The position numbers were made by a program, and so were the translations under genes. Under the pieces are notes generated by a model that saw nothing but the letters and a program-made list of their open reading frames with translations, ran no database searches and was not told the origin of the DNA. Positions 19,133 through 31,618 of a DNA stretch of 64,000 bases are shown in pieces. The first letter of the stretch is position 1; each line of letters starts with the position of its first letter. The DNA comes from Calonectria ilicicola (Eukaryota; Ascomycota; Sordariomycetes; Hypocreales; Nectriaceae): NCBI GenBank assembly GCA_020809705.1, contig CP085827.1:4960001-5024000 (forward strand). The letters run 5' to 3'.

Positions 19133-20012
19133 TATAATGTGCTGGTGGATTGAGGTTCCGTATATCGGTCGTGAACGGGACGAGACGAGGTTGGCGGAGC
19201 TGTCGATCAGCGATGAAGACGACAGCTAGCACGGAGCTCATCTGACGGCAGTATCTCGGATAAACGCCAGGACCCCCGACATTGAGCTACAGGAGGTTTT
19301 GATCCAAATTCATGAATCACCCTGGCTCTTCTTGAATGCTTTTTGACAGATAATAAATAATTAGGATATAAATAAACTGTTATAAAACCAACCGCGGTTG
19401 TATCATTATAATTTTTTCTCTTATCATTTGTTATTTATTTGATTTCCCTTGCTATCTCTGTTTGGGAGGAATATTGGTTTGAATCAAAACTCCTTGTAGC
19501 CGACTCTAGATACTAGAGTGTGGAGCACGAAAGGTTCGAGGGAAGAATGTGCAAACAAAATATGACAGAGAAGTAACGCAAATTCAACATCGATTCTCTT
19601 TTAGACTTCTCTATTTTCTGGGGGGCTTTTGCGTGGAAGAGAATCACTGTGCCACCCTGGTCTCATTCATAACCTAAAACAGAGCCAATGAATTACTAAG
19701 ATTTTTTTTAATAAATAAATTTCCCAAGTACATCGAATCTTTTCTTGATGCTCGAGTTTGTCGGTTCTGCCTCCTATGTTGTGTGTACAGATGCTCCTCG
19801 CTCTACCCTTAATGCTGTCCAAATAATGTTAAAAAAAATCATCGCCCAGAATCCATACGCCGATATATGTGTTATCATGCTGGGTCCACTCGGTGACTCC
19901 AGAGTGGTATCCGCTCTGCCTTGTTACGCTGGAATAGCCAGCATTCTACCATGGCCAGCTGCATGGCCGATCAGGCCATATCTAATATCACCATCATGAA
20001 GTTGAGAGGGTA
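19133..20012. other. Intergenic region EMC10 promoter / PHO80 3' flank
   Basis: 880 bp. The middle (19320-19740) is AT-rich with TAAATAAA-type words. It lacks the hairpin and the GGGCGGTT block of the dispersed repeat, so I do not call it a third copy. No gene supported. Confidence 0.4.
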
Positions 20013-21173
20013 TCATTGTCCTTCCTGGTGCCCTGCACGCCCATTGCGCGCTTCTCCATCATCGATCTCGTCGTCCTCACCCTCGTCCTCGCCCTCGGAT
20101 TCATCAGAGTCTAGAGAATACCCCGGGGCTCGTTCAACTAAACCTTTATAATAAGCTACGAGAACTTCTGGATTTGGAACAATTTTCCAATCCACCCTGT
20201 ATAGAAATTCTAGCTCCAGCAATTTCAGCTCTGCAACTCGCACGCCTCCAACTCGCGCATATGTGGTGTTATTCCAGAACGAGTCGGATAAGCCTTTTGC
20301 CGCGACGGTGGCAGCAGTGATGAGAAACCGGTGGACCGTCAGGGTGTTGATTGTGAATTCTTGGTAGAGGGCACAAAGTCTATCAATATAATATACCATG
20401 GCAAGCAATAGCGGCGGTGTCAAGGTGGCGTGTCTGGCCAGGCGGTGTAAATAATCTCGAACAGAGATTCCGGGTGCCGTTCTGAGACGCGTTAGCAGGG
20501 TCCAGCCTCTATGGCGGTTCTCAGTTGGGTCGTACCTCGAATGGAAGCGTGTCAAGCCGCCATTCGATATTCGGATCGCATCGTTGGTAGCTATCAGTTC
20601 GCCCAGCATGTGCGCAATCAATTCAACCATGTCCTCAACGGGGCAAAATTCGTATTGTTGGGGTAAGATTTTAGGTGGCGGAGATTCTGGCTTTGCTCTC
20701 TTGGATGATTGCGATGACGATCCCGAGGAGTTTGTGGCTTGGGTGGGAGGCCGGGGTGGCGAGCTTCGTCGCTTTACGGGCGACACCCCGCTCTGCAGTG
20801 CCGTAGTCTCGTTCGCAGCAGCATGGTGAGAAGATTGAGGGGCAGCAGAAGAGGGGTTTGCAGCCGGGGGAGGAGGGCGAGGGGATTTTGAGGGTTGCGC
20901 AAGAGGCTTCTGGGAGAGGGAGGATGACGAGAAGCGAGCCTGTGATTCCATCGGGGGACCTTGGACTCCGGTGTCGCTGGCAATATATTGCCTAGGGCGC
21001 TGGTGGGGTGACGAATTCATGGCGTCGGTGGTCATAGAGTCTGATCGTGAGGAGTGCCGTCGCCCGATCGCAGAGCAGTGTTTTGAAGTATTCTGAGGGG
21101 AGGGATGCGCATAGCGAAAGGTGGTCGGCGAGGCATTGGTGGGGGTGGAAAGAATGGGCGACGTCTTCAACAT
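20013..21173 (-). CDS. PHO80: Pho80/PREG-type cyclin
   Basis: A Pho80-family cyclin. In Neurospora and yeast the orthologue (PREG/Pho80) activates the Pho85-type kinase that keeps the phosphate transcription factor inactive when phosphate is ample. Exons on the minus strand are 21173-20536 and 20481-20013 (368 residues). The 54-nt intron (20535-20482, GTACGA..CTAACGCGTCTCAG) interrupts the cyclin box; splicing restores GGLTRFHSR to TAPGISVRDYLHRLARHATL. The cyclin region is about residues 176-334 and includes LTPPLLLAMVYYIDRLC, TVHRFLITAATVAAKGLSDS and LLELEFLYRVDWKIVPNPE. The N-terminal third is Ser/Pro/Gln-rich and the C-terminus is acidic. The frame is open upstream to 21335, but the first in-frame ATG is 21173 (MLKTSPILSTP). 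The intron is a multiple of three without stops. Confidence 0.85.
   Translation of the reverse strand: MLKTSPILSTPTNASPTTFRYAHPSPQNTSKHCSAIGRRHSSRSDSMTTDAMNSSPHQRPRQYIASDTGVQGPPMESQARFSSSSLSQKPLAQPSKSPRPPPPAANPSSAAPQSSHHAAANETTALQSGVSPVKRRSSPPRPPTQATNSSGSSSQSSKRAKPESPPPKILPQQYEFCPVEDMVELIAHMLGELIATNDAIRISNGGLTRFHSRYDPTENRHRGWTLLTRLRTAPGISVRDYLHRLARHATLTPPLLLAMVYYIDRLCALYQEFTINTLTVHRFLITAATVAAKGLSDSFWNNTTYARVGGVRVAELKLLELEFLYRVDWKIVPNPEVLVAYYKGLVERAPGYSLDSDESEGEDEGEDDEIDDGEARNGRAGHQEGQ
20482..20535 (-). other. PHO80 54-nt in-frame intron
   Basis: Minus strand, GTACGA..TCTCAG. Retention would add 18 residues inside the cyclin fold without a stop, so automated ORF calls miss it. The family alignment pattern across the junction is the reason to call it an intron. 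Confidence 0.75.
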
Positions 21174-24100
21174 GGTCTGCGGCGCATCGTCAACTTGTTG
21201 ACAAGGGCATTCGAGGCAGCGGGAAAAGTTGAAAGAAGTCGGAGCTTGGGCTGAGGATTTGTAGTGGCGGCGGCGGTATGGATATGGCGGCGGCGGCGGT
21301 GGAAGATAAATTGGTTGATTGCAAGGGAGTGACAACCGGAGCCGACAACGTGCGTGATGTGCAAGTTGGAGTAGCTAGATCTTGGCCTGGTCGGTCTCAT
21401 GCGGCGTCGTGTCTGGGCGCAACATTGAAGAAGCAGCGCTACTAACCAGAACGTTCACCGAGCAAGATCAGACTAACAACAGGAGCGCGCTGGCGGTGCG
21501 GGCGTGCCTCAAGGTGGTGTGTGTGTGGAGGGATGGTGGCCTGGCGGGTTAGTGGATTGGCAGTAGCGGCAACTTGATTGCCTCTGGGGTGGTGCACTGG
21601 CAGCGTAGTGACTCGTTGTCAGACGCTCACAGAGTTTGAATGCTGGTCGGGTGGGAATGGCGGACTCGCCGGAGTGCTTCTCACCTAATTCCGGCCGACG
21701 GCTAAGGCCCAACCCGGACAGCGTGCCTTGGCGACCAAGGCTCGTTGGGTTTTTGGGGGGAACGATGGTCCTATGCTCCTGTGCTGTGTGCTGTGCTGTA
21801 CTGCGTGCGCTGTGTGAAGAGCAATGTGTCTGTCTGTCTGCCTGTCCAGAGCCTCTTCCCTCCCCTCGTGCGCCCTATAGTGCGCCCTATACCCAAACTC
21901 TCCGCCAGGGCCTGGTGCCTGCAGTTCGAGGTGGAGAGGGGGTTGGGTCGACAGAGGGAAGAAGCGGGTTCGTCGTGGAGTTATCGTGGGTTCGTCGCGG
22001 TGGGTTTCTAGATGGTGTAAGAATTGCGTCAAGGAATCGAGGTTTTTTTTTTCTCTCTCACTTGCTCTCTGCTCCCTGTTTGTCGATACTGGCATTCCTG
22101 CCAGGCTTTCCCCTCGCAAGTGTAGTTTGATGCACCACCCTGGTGGTAATAGCGGCAGTTGTCCAGCACCGAGTAAACGGCGCTCCAGCCGCCGCTGGCC
22201 GGTTTATCAATTGTTTGCCAACATCCCCTACCCCAGACCGTCCATATTCGCAGCCAATACAAGTGTTTGGCTTAAACTCTTTGCTTTTGCTCGACCATCA
22301 TGAACCAGTCGATGCAGAACGTGGACTATGGCTGGGCTGTCACAGGGCAGCATGCTGGGCCACCCGCTTCGCTGGTCTGTGCCGGGATGCACCTAGGCTG
22401 ACAGGGGTGGCCCCTGTGTCACGGGACCCTCGGTTCTTGATGGCTCATTTTAGGCTGGCTGCCAATGGACCCTTTATGTGGGTTGGATTCAATCGCTCGC
22501 CCAATTCCATGTATGCAATGCATCTCTGCATCAGATGGACACCCAGATAGATGCCGAGTTCCATTACTGCCGAGAGCCACGTTTTCTACAGGAAATGCGC
22601 TAGATTGCTGAGCAATCGTACCTGGGTCACGAGGCTGTCCCCCTTGTCCGACTTACACGGGACACAGAAGAAAAAACCGGGCCGAGAATGTCGTCGTTTT
22701 TTCCAGAAACCTTCATCTTACCCCTGGCTAATTCTCCGTCTCCTAGTCTGTAGCAGCGCGGCTATTGTCCACCTAGGCCATATCACCTCATTCCTACCAA
22801 TGCCTTGCTTTCCTATCTCTAGACTCCTCAATTCCAACAAGTAATCAAGTCTACAACATAGATTAACCCAATTTGGGGTGAGCCGCTATGCAAGAAGACC
22901 TCAAATAACGGCGGGTAAATCTTGTACTACAACGTATAAGTAGCAGCAGCCCCACAGTGTTATCATCGATCCCAGTCTAACCATCTTCCTTGGTCACTAA
23001 CTTGCTGTAAGCGAGCCAGAACTCCCCACGTTTTTCCTCAACTGACTAAGTGAAAATTCCGATACGTCTGCCAATCCGTTTGATCTCGTAAATAGCTGAT
23101 AAACTATAGGCAGCTTGTCCCTGTTGATTTTTCTTCGAAGGAATCGGCTCAGCTCATTAAATGCTGTTGAATCAGCATCACACCACATATGAGCCTATGT
23201 CTCTCGCACCCGAGCCCCCACTGAGAACGTATCGCTGACCGAGGATGACATAAGAGCATGGCATTTTCATCATTGATACAAAACAAGAGATAAACCAACC
23301 GATTGACACAGTGGCTGGTCGCATTGTCAGTCATTTTCTATTGATGAGGTTCGGAAAAGCTACCCCGCGTCAGCTTTTCCAAATTGACCTGGTCGCTCCC
23401 CATTTCGCTTCTCCGAACTCCTACAAAAGCGGCTAGTAAGTCAGCTAGACCCCGGGACCCAACCATCACAATCAAGGACGGTCTTAGTCTTGGCAAGTGG
23501 TAAAATATGTGACTTTGGGAACTGTTGCCTGCTTCAGAGCGGTGGCTCAACAAAAAAAGAAATAAAATACGAATACCACCTCAGGACGACTAAGACAGGC
23601 AAACAATAAGATGTCTCATAACTCCAGGCCCTCTAAGATTTCACATGTCCGACACCGGGATATCACACGACTCAGGCAACCAAGGAACATAATTCTGAAT
23701 GTCCTACCAATTTCAGTATCCGCGTTCGGTTATTCCGTCGAAAAGTCCAAGTTAGGTCACCGAGCGAAAGTAAACTAGTAATGATCAATTATGAAGAAAG
23801 AAAAAACTAAAGATGAAAATGGTACTTAAACCTCAAAGGAACAAAAGCCAGGGACAGGTGCATCTGCGTGGACAAAGTTTAACGGGACGGCGATGCCGGT
23901 GGTTCGGAATAAAAGACCCATCGGTCGACTTTCCGCTTCAGTGAAGATAGATCGTGAATAAAATGAGGATTCTCGCCGATACATTTGAATTGGGCGAGAT
24001 ATGGGGCCAGCAGAATTCTCATCTGGGGATGGGCTCCGACCATGATGCATCCTGCATTAGCTCAACTTGCCACATTTAGCCCCGTCGTGGGGGATGGACG

Positions 24101-25052
24101 CCCTATAGCATCTATATAAGGCAGACCGTATATTGATGCTTCCACGGGCCCGGGTCGCACGCGGATACCGTCATCAGTGAGTGGGGGATGGATAATGTCC
24201 GATGCCTAGTAGATGGCTTTTGATCACTTTGAGGCTAATACGACGACGTCGATCTGAACAGTTCGACAACTCTTCACTCATCGGCTCCTCCGAACATCTA
24301 TTTTTGCTCCTCTCTGCCACTGTAATGCATGCACCAATGTGCATTGTATACTTTAGTATTGCACAATGTGGAACACCGATGGTTTTCTAATCGTTTGATT
24401 TGTTGGTTGCCTTGTGCATCCGAGGTTTGATGTTCTCACCCCATACATGCGTGCGGGCCGCAGAAAAAAAAGTCAACATAAAGTCAACAAAAGCACGCGA
24501 CAAAAAAACAACCATCCAAACTCCCCCTTAACACATCGTCAAATCAAGGCGAATATACCGTGACGGCTTTGCACAAGCCCTCTCTCGATCATTGCTTTCG
24601 CAATTTGCCAAATGTATCCTCATTTATTCCATGTCCGGTGCACCCATGTTTCGGCCTCGCCTTCGCCTTGCTTATCGGGCGTGGTGCCTACGATAAGCCC
24701 AGACACGTGCCGTGCCGCTCGTCGGAGCCGCCAAATCTTGACATGATCTACCGAACCCGCGTCTCCAGAACGACCCCATACCCACAGCATCTTTTAATGA
24801 TTTGAATCCAACAAAAAAGTACAGCTCCTTGCTATCTCTTCTCCCGGCTCTCCTTTGTGCTTTTTAGTATCCAGTGCCCATAATCCCACACGTCGCAGCT
24901 CGACTCAGCTTGAAGGCGCACCAGACTAGGCGTATGCGCAGCCTTCAGGCGTCCATTCCAGCTTCCAATTCACCCCTCGCACGACCCATCACAGTAACCA
25001 CACCACATCTCTGACCTAACACCCCATCACATTTCTCAACACACCCATCTTC
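21174..25052. other. Intergenic region PHO80/GID5 (divergent)
   Basis: 3.9 kb between divergent genes, so both promoters lie here. 21240-22130 is CT/GA-rich leader-like sequence of PHO80. A good TATA box (TATATAAG, 24113-24120) points rightward but no gene follows within several hundred bases. A 26-codon upstream ORF begins near 24932 (ATGCGCAGCCTTCAG) and ends before the GID5 start. No other coding region is supported. Confidence 0.4.
24113..24120 (+). promoter_or_regulatory. Orphan TATA box
   Basis: TATATAAG in a moderately GC-rich context, followed 30 bp later by mixed sequence. It lies about 930 bp from the GID5 start codon, so a very long leader or an unannotated transcript would be needed. 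Confidence 0.3.
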
Positions 25053-28000
25053 ATGGCTCGCCCACAAAGCCCTCCGATCCTAGCGCAGATTCGCAGCGCT
25101 CGAACGCTGCATGAGCAGACGGCTGCCCTTCGAGCTCTCAAGAACGAAATAGTCGGACATATTCAGAAGAAGGAGCAGTGGATCAGCCTGGGTGTTCTCG
25201 ACCCCATCGTCAGGGCCCTTGCCACAGCCAGGTCACCGGTAAAGCCTAATGGGAAGGATGCCCGTCTACCATTGGCCCAGAGGTCATTGTCCGATGAGGA
25301 GGGTGTGAGGCTGCAGGCGCTTCAACTTGTCGCCAGCTTTGCAAATGGTATGGCTCCGGCCTAGCTATGGCGCATCATGCGTTCTCTCAGACGCAAGTTC
25401 AGAACTAACACCATCAAATAGGAGGTCCTGCGTTCCTTGCTCCCCTCCATGCTGCCAAAGCGCTCCCAGCGCTGTTGGCCAACATCTCGCCGTTCTCGAA
25501 TGCTCCCCAGCTGGTTGTTGCGGCCCTCAAGGCCTTAACTGACATTGCAGATGCCAGTGCTCTGGCTCTTCCAACATCGCCCCTTACGTCCGAAATACTC
25601 GCCGATTATATATTTTCCGCGCAACATCTCGATTCGTTCGGTGCCATGCTCTCGGTTTCGTCTTCAAATCATCTTATCCAGTCCCAAGTACCACTTGCCG
25701 CCGGCCTCATATCCCGCCTCTGTCGAGAGGACCGACATCAACAAGCCCTAGCGACTGCCGGTATTCTAGATGCGCTTGCAACTCGGCTTGCTAGTGTTGC
25801 TGTGGCTCGAGGTCAGGTTGTGCCTGGCGCCGACGCCGCAGCAAACGCTGATGGATTATTCGAAGCATTCCCTGAGGCGGCACCAAAGGGGTTCAGAGTT
25901 CAGCCGATTCTGGAGGCCATTGCAGCTATACTAGGCGATTCCAAATACAGAGCACACAGGCTTATCAATTCCCCGTCGATTCTGGCCGTCTTTCCCTCCA
26001 TCAAATTTGAGCATGGTAGTGAATCACCGGATTCCAGACAGGATATGGAGTTCTCGGGGTTCGCGAGCCCACGGTACCAACCAGTCACTGCGATGGACTA
26101 TATCTTGCCCCTAAATCTATCCCGGAATACTTCGACATCTCCGTATATCTCTGGGGGAGGTTCGGATTCTCAGTCTTCAAGTCGGTCATCCCTGGGCAAA
26201 TTCAGTGCATCGGCAATATGGGACTCACCACGCCACCCTTCGGTTGGCCCTAGCCCTGATAACGATTCGGAAGAGGTCGAAAGTCCATTTATACCCTGGC
26301 TAGTGCACCTTGTGAGGACATCTGACGAGTACGAGCGACTGCTTGCTTCGTCGATCCTCGCTGCACTGATCAAGGGTGGTGTGGGAAGCAAATCACTGAG
26401 GGAAACGAGTCTCGGACTCCTTGTGGTGCCCCTTCTTGTTAACATGATAGCCAAAAATGACAAGGATGTGTCAGATGTGAACGAGATTGAGAATGCTACG
26501 AAGCGAACAATACTGGAGCAAGCGCCAGTTGTTTTGGCTCGAATGATTGCAGACAGCGAGTTTCTTCAACAATCAGCTTTTAATTGCGAAGCGGTCCAGC
26601 ATTTAAGCCAGCTTTTGAAACATGCATATACCCCCGTTCAAGAAAGCACGCAGCCCCATTACTGGACGCCACACCCCGATACTGAGATGGGCACCGAAAA
26701 TGCCGAGCCCCTTGCACAGCTTGGTGATGAAGGGCAGAACAGTCTTCTCATCCATCGTCTCAAGGTGCGCGAGAGCACACTCAAGGCCATTGCGGCGCTT
26801 GCAGGAGGGAAGGAGGACTTCAGGAAGGCGTTTTTGGCTGAGGAAATCGTCTCATATATTGTGGAATCTCTATCTGAATTCCCCAGAAAACCCAAAACAC
26901 CCAAGGAGCGGCCGGATAAGCCCACCGATGATACCAACAGACAGAGCGTGACTGCTGGATACGGTTCCAACCCCCCATCTGTCATTATTGCTGGATGCCA
27001 TGTTGTTAGAATGCTGTCGCGTTCCGTCAGCACGCTACGGACAGCTCTAGTCGACCATGGCGTTGCTCTGCCTGTCTTCCGATTCATGAAGCACCCCGAC
27101 ATCAATGTTCAAATTGCGGCCACAGCAACAATTATCAACTTGGTTGTGGAGGTCAGCCCTGTAAGGGAGGTGAGTTGAGAGCAATTCAATATTCCATAAA
27201 GAGTATCTGCTAACTATTTCAGCTTCTGACGGAAAACGGCGTGATGAAAGTCCTCTGTGAGCATGCCCATTCACCCAATCCAGCTTTGCGACTCAATGCA
27301 GTCTGGGCTCTAAAGCATTTTGTGGATGCTGTTGGCCCAGAGCTGAAGAAGGCTTGCTTGGAGGAACTGGAGCCAGAGTCGCTGGTGAAGCACATTTGCG
27401 AAGATACAGAAGACTTGGCATTGCAGATGGCACGGGACAGAGACTCATCCAGTGTGGACTTGGATGATGACGTGGAGATGGAGGCGTCCGAGGTGCAACA
27501 CCGATGGCTCTACGGATCTAATGGGGTCCTGCAGGAATTGGACTCTTCGTGTTCAACCAAGCTACGCCAGGCAGAAGACAAGCTGCACGCGGTCCAAGAG
27601 TCGGAGTTGAACCCAGTACGGAGGGCACGGAACGACGACCTAGCGATTCAGGAGCAGGCGCTTAATTTCGTCCGGAACCTGATTGCCAGGCCCGGGGCCG
27701 GGTCGGCATCTGATAGCGCCAACGAAACGTCAGAAATGATTGAGTACCTATTTGAAAAGCTTGGGCAAGATCACCTGTTCGAGATGCTCGCCTCGAAGCT
27801 CCGGCCCAAGATACTCCACCCATTTGCTCGCCGAACGCCGGTGGTGGGCCGGGAAACGCGGGTGGTGCACCCGCAGCCGAAAATCATAGTGGCGGCGATT
27901 TACATTCTGGTGCACATGGCTGCTAGCGTCCCCAGGCATCGACAACTAGTGATTGCACAAACCGATCTGCTGAAGCTGGTAGCGCAGCAGGCTAGCAGCA

Positions 28001-28215
28001 AGGATCGGGAAGTACGGGTGGCGCTCTGCCACTTAATCATCAACCTGACCTGGCAGGAGGATGATGGTGAGGCTCAGGCCTGCGCGCAGAGGGCGCATGA
28101 ATTGAGACGATTGGGGTTCCACACCAAGATGGAGACATTAAAGCACCAGGATGGAGACCTGGATGTACGCGAGAGGGCAAAGACGGCAGCTTGGCAGATA
28201 CAGCAGGCCACATAG
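25053..28215 (+). CDS. GID5: Armadillo-repeat protein, GID5/Vid28/ARMC8 family
   Basis: Probable scaffold subunit of the GID/CTLH ubiquitin ligase, which in yeast degrades gluconeogenic enzymes after glucose returns; Gid5 (Vid28) holds the Gid4-type substrate receptor. Exons 25053-25347, 25422-27169 and 27223-28215 give 1011 residues. Introns are 74 nt (GTATGG..CAAATAG, phase 1, restoring ANGGPAFLAPLHAAKALPAL) and 53 nt (GTGAGT..CTAACTATTTCAG, phase 0). Armadillo-like helices are visible at RLQALQLVASFANG, QLVVAALKALTDIADASALA, VNMIAKNDKD and NVQIAATATIINLVVEV, and in the conserved C-terminal half: NPALRLNAVWALKHFVDAVG, EYLFEKLGQDHLFEMLASKL, VRVALCHLIINLTWQEDD and DLDVRERAKTAAWQI. The last block is the family's best match. 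A low-complexity Ser-rich insert sits at about residues 340-390. The ATG at 25053 opens a plausible helix and has a clean upstream context. Confidence 0.75.
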
Positions 28216-29747
28216 AAGTGGCAGAAGACACAGCTGAGACCGAGGTGACGGCGTGTGTGACGGCGAACATCCGGGGACGGATGTGGATGTGTATTGCAAG
28301 CGAGGGAAGGAAACAAGGCTAGGGCAGCGTTGTTGTATGGGTCTGGCGGGATAGGGCCAAGCAAGCATGCATACATTACATGTTTACGTATCTAATGATG
28401 CCCAAGGTTGAACGGACCCCGTGGACCAGTTGAGCATGGCTGATGCGTCACTCTCTCGTGACGGGCAAAGTCGGCGAGGGAAGACAGGCCACACTGAGCG
28501 TGAAGATGTGGATTGGGTTGGACGGATGCCGGTGCAATTGGGGAAACAGGAATGGGATGAAAAGAACAAAATAATATTAAATGACTATGACTGAAACCAG
28601 TTTTACTGTTGGGAGGTGGAATTGATTGATTGATTGAGTATTGATTAATTGATTGACTGACCCCTTTACTTTGTCTTTGGTTCCTCTTGCTTATGCTACT
28701 GGTTCTGCTTCCTCCTCCTCTTCTTGTTTTTCTTCTCTATCTCACCATTCTCTCTCTCTCGACTTCGGCTTCCCTTGTCTGGGTGTCACTCGATGCAACT
28801 CAAGGGTCGGTGGTAGCATTCAAAGTCTACCGGGCAGGGGACCCTTTGCATGGCCGTGGCCCCATGTCGCCCTCCCGGCGGTCAATGGTCTCTCGTGACT
28901 GGTCCGACCGGGGGGTAGGGGGAAGAAGGAGGAGGGGACCAAGGTTTTTTTTTTTTTTTTGGTTTCTGTTTTGTCGATCGATCTGGGAGATCACCCAGAC
29001 AGACGAGGTCTGCGGTAGTGCGAGCGGAAGCGCGTGTGTCGGAAGACTTTGGGGGGACGTGGGGACGTGCTAGCGCATGACGGCATACCGTAGCTTGTTG
29101 GCTGCAACATTGGCCGCCCCCCTGGCCAACCCAAAGCTACCTGAAGAAGAAAAAAAAACAAAGGACTGGCCCTGCTGCTGCTGAAGCTAGGTACCCAGCC
29201 AGCCAGCCCTGTGAGACAAGCAGTGGGTGGATAAGGGGTTGACAGCAAGACAGAGAAAAAGAAAAATGTGGCGTTTTGATTTTCAAGGTGGCGCACGGGA
29301 AGCTTGGGGAGTGGGTTTACCCTATAGCCTATAGCCTATAGCAAGCAAATCGCTTGCGTGTGAAGCCAGACTGACGTCAATCCCCCCCCATCTCCCTCGC
29401 CCTGTCAAACGATTGAAGGGTGATACAACAACAGCAACAGCAATAAGAGGGAACCAGAGAGAGAAAGAAAAATTGGCCTGTCCAGTTGACCAACACCATG
29501 CCCCATCGAGCCTGCAACCTCGTGATGATGCACCCGGAACCCACGGAACCTCCTCCTCATCCTCCTCATCATTCCCCCCTCGATGGTGGCATGACGGTCT
29601 GCTGAGATGAAGACGTTCTAGTAGCATCAGCATTGGGTCCTCCCACTCCCCGAGATACCGAAAAGAAAGCTCGGGTGCTCGCTACATCTGCCGGCAGGGC
29701 TGATCGATAACTAATCTTCTGCCAAGGCACTTTTTCCCAGGGTGGTC

Positions 29748-29765
29748 CCTCTCTCTCTCTCTCTC
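29748..29765. repeat. (CT)n microsatellite
   Basis: Nine or so CT units in a run followed by TCTGCCC. Simple repeat without coding meaning. Confidence 0.8.
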
Positions 29766-30398
29766 TTCTGCCCAAATCCCGGTCGTGCCGGGACTAGGGG
29801 GGGTCTTTTAAAAAAGTGGTTTGTTGTCATGGCAGTCGTTCGTTGGTTGTAGGACCAAAATGGTTGATGTAACTGTACATGCGACGCATAGACTTTTTAC
29901 TTTTCGCGGGATGGTGGTAGTCGAGCCTACCCTAGAGGAGGCTAGGGTCGGGGGGAGGAGAAGCACCAAGAAACAAACAGCTTCACTTTTTTTTTTTCTC
30001 CCTTTCGTTGCCAATGCTACGATGGTGACAGAATAGGACTTCTTCAAGTTCCTTGGCTGACAAATTCCCAAGTTTCATGCACGCTCTTGTACCGCTACCG
30101 AGTCCTTTGCGTCATCGGTCATGGATGATGCATCTCGAGCCCTGGCTCCCAACCACCATGAAGAAGCTATCGATGCTCCAGTTTGCCTAACCCCCCCCCT
30201 TCTTCCCCAATGGGCCATCGTCACGAGATTTCTGCTGCTGCGAAGAAAAAAAAAGGCCCCTTCATGTTCCGATCCCTGGCCAATCGGCACCAGCGGAGGG
30301 GACGGAGCTCATCCCGGGGGGAAACGTGGGAGCTTTTGAAGCTGGGGGTCCATGAAGCTCTCGAGAATCGATGACGGGCATTATTGAGTAGAGTTTTC

Positions 30399-30406
30399 TA
30401 TATAAG
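30399..30406 (+). promoter_or_regulatory. TATA box of the opsin-related gene
   Basis: TATATAAG lies 157 bp before the start codon at 30556. The interval downstream is CT/CA-rich and contains no ATG, as expected for a leader of about 120 nt. A strong TATA box fits the inducible, high-level expression typical of Hsp30/YRO2-like genes. Confidence 0.55.
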
Positions 30407-30555
30407 ATACCCCAAGTATCTTTGTGTCCTCCTCGCCAGTCCACACTCGAGCTCTCTTCTCTCGAACAACCAGTACACACACAAAAAAACATTCTTAGTA
30501 AACAAAAGAAGAAAACCATCGGCCACCTCGAAACGCGGACGACGATAACTTCACC

Positions 30556-31618
30556 ATGCCTGTCCTGTACGCTCGCACCAACAAGGCCCTCACGATCAAC
30601 CCTCCGGGTGGCGACTCGCACCTCACAACGGGAGGATCTGGCTGGCTCTGGGCCGTGACGGCCGTCTACACTGTGTCCTTCGTATGTTGAACCCTCCCCC
30701 CCTGACTTGACTTACATGTCACCTTGTCGCCATTGTTGACTTACACGGCATGTACTCCAGCTTGCATACTTCGGCCTCAGCCTCAAGGCCCGTCATGGCG
30801 AGAAGATCTTCCACTATCTGTTTACCATTGGCCTGTTTGTCGGTGCCGTCACCTACTACGCCATGGCCTCGGACCTTGCCTGGACCGTCATTTCGACCTC
30901 GCTCAACCGCAGCCATGCGACCAGCTACCAAATCTTCTTTGCCAAGTACATCAACTGGGTCGTATCTTTTCCCGTTGCCATCATTGCCCTCGGTCTTATT
31001 AGCTGCGTGAGCTGGACAACCATCTTCTTCAACGTTGCTCTCGCCTGGAGCTGGTAAGTTGTTTCTTGTCAACACCAAAAAAAACTAAAACCTTCCCCGT
31101 CTTGCATGCTACTACTAGAGGACTGACACTAACTCGCGCGGCAACACAGGGTCATTGCCTACCTTTGCTCTGCCTACACCGCCACCAACTACAAATGGGG
31201 CTTTTACGCTTTCGGAACCGTCGCCTGGATCCTTCTTGCCGTTCAGACCATGATGCATGGCATGTCCGCTGCCGGCCGCGTCGACCTCCGGGGTGACTAC
31301 ATCAAGCTTGCTGGCTGGCTCAACCTCCTGTGGTTGCTGTACCCAATTGCCTTTGGCGTGGCCGACGGCGGAAACGTCATCAGCGTCACAAAGAGCTTCA
31401 TCTTCTTTGGTATTCTTGACGTGCTCATGCTCCCCGTCTTGGGCTTCGCCTTCCTGTTCCTCTCACGCAAGTGGGACTACGGACACTTGAACCTGCACTT
31501 TACCCAGTACGGCCGCGTCGCCAGCCGTGACGGCGTCTTCCACGAGAAGGCCGGCGCAGCTCCCGGGACGGCAGGTCCCGCCACCACCACGGCACAGCCG
31601 GCTGTTATGGCAGCCTAA
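30556..31618 (+). CDS. hspO: Opsin-related protein (Hsp30/YRO2/ORP-1 type), no retinal lysine
   Basis: A seven-helix membrane protein of the fungal rhodopsin superfamily, non-photoactive branch. In this branch expression is linked to stress and the plasma membrane; the molecular role is unsettled. Exons 30556-30681, 30761-31053 and 31150-31618 give 295 residues; introns are 79 nt (GTATGT..CTCCAG) and 96 nt (GTAAGT..ACACAG). Helices are visible from GWLWAVTAVYTVSFLAYFGL to the last, SFIFFGILDVLMLPVLGFAF. In that last helix the position of the Schiff-base lysine (after LDVxx) is Leu/Met, while the preceding Asp is kept. In helix C the motif KYINWVVSFPVAI replaces the pump motif R-Y-A-D-W, so both the arginine and the proton-acceptor Asp are changed (to Lys and Asn). 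It therefore should not bind retinal or pump protons. The C-tail is Ala/Thr/Pro-rich. Confidence 0.88.

Larger units (their letters stand above)
28216..30555. other. Intergenic region GID5 / opsin-related gene
   Basis: 2.3 kb with homopolymer T and A tracts (28945-28960, 29147-29159, 29985-29998), a (CT)n tract near 29748-29765 and a CCTATAG triplet repeat at 29320-29342. It holds the GID5 3' end and the opsin-related promoter. No gene is supported. Confidence 0.45.

Noticed and set aside
19320..19740. Possible third copy of the dispersed repeat
   Set aside because: Shares only TAAATAAA-type AT-rich words; the hairpin and the GGGCGGTT block are absent.
21174..21335. N-terminal extension of PHO80 rich in Pro and Tyr
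   Set aside because: The frame is open but has no ATG before 21173.
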